Positions 52,130 through 52,278 of a stretch of 52,278 nt of DNA are shown one piece after another. Under the pieces are notes generated by a model that did not search any database, was not told where the DNA came from, and saw only the letters and a program-made list of their open reading frames with translations. The DNA comes from an uncultured Lachnospiraceae bacterium. GTDB taxonomy: Bacteria > Bacillota > Clostridia > Lachnospirales > Lachnospiraceae. The stretch lies in contig CADBCZ010000020.1 of NCBI GenBank assembly GCA_902793335.1, positions 1 through 52,278 of the forward strand, given 5' to 3'. Every line of letters begins with the position of its first letter. Positions within the stretch are counted from its first letter, which is position 1. The position numbers and the translations under genes are program-made.

Positions 52130-52278
52130 ATAGTGCAGCTCCTTATATATTCGCCAGATTAACTTGGTTGTTCTTTTTATTATTGTACCAAGTCGCTAGC
52201 GCGACGGCTAGCCCCAGTTACAATAAATTTACCACTACTTTAAAATAAAGATAGCAGTTTTTGAATTTATATAGTATT

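Noticed and set aside
52130-52278. Terminal 149 bases
   Set aside because: Only a GCTAGCGCG-type short palindrome is visible; no gene or clear promoter can be supported.

Overview
The window is a low-GC Firmicutes chromosome segment centred on the replication origin. The gene order (dnaN-dnaA / rpmH-rnpA-yidD-yidC-jag-mnmE-mnmG-rsmG, then parA-parB with parS sites), the DUF3881 and DUF4446 genes, BspA-like surface proteins and consistently AT-rich codons point to a Clostridia member, most likely Lachnospiraceae. This assignment is inferred from content; no 16S gene is present.

Layout. 0.1-3.5 kb: dnaN and dnaA (minus strand) with a bipartite oriC: DnaA boxes upstream of dnaA, and a DnaA box plus DnaA-trio unwinding element in the dnaA-dnaN gap. 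3.5-11.5 kb: plus-strand housekeeping genes for ribosomal protein L34, RNase P, membrane insertion and tRNA/rRNA modification. 11.5-18.9 kb: a minus-strand block (exonuclease, small membrane protein, tRNA-Arg(CCU), DUF3881, DUF4446, parB, parA, two perfect parS sites, pyrC), inverted relative to the B. subtilis arrangement. 19.4-23.3 kb: a VanW-type cell-wall protein and a diguanylate cyclase with a LacI-like sensor domain.

23.4-29.0 kb: a four-gene minus-strand cluster encoding a BspA-like surface protein, a LytTR-FHA fusion regulator, a zinc-ribbon/FHA protein and a membrane Ser/Thr kinase with one PASTA domain. The cluster is preceded by four helically phased GTTATAAC-like sites. It reads as a self-contained phospho-signalling module. 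29.1-34.5 kb: a complete thiSFGHEC thiamine cassette with promoter, TPP riboswitch and terminators. It is visibly richer in GC than its surroundings and bounded by a 26-bp direct repeat, so it looks acquired.

34.7-47.5 kb: an accessory zone with a Mor-like regulator, a very large repeat-built surface protein, a DUF2971 gene, decayed genes, an unrecognised overlapping two-gene pair (39.6-42.8 kb), a WYL regulator, further unknown proteins, a segmental duplication carrying a mini-insertion, and a candidate small RNA. 47.5-52.1 kb: argS, an orphan soluble histidine kinase and a D,D-carboxypeptidase.

Scattered through intergenic gaps are structured mobile repeats: two related nested-palindrome elements (near pyrC and argS) and a third structured insertion at the mnmE stop codon. 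Each of the three is flanked by a 12-bp direct repeat, as expected of target-site duplications. No function was assigned where the protein was not recognised.
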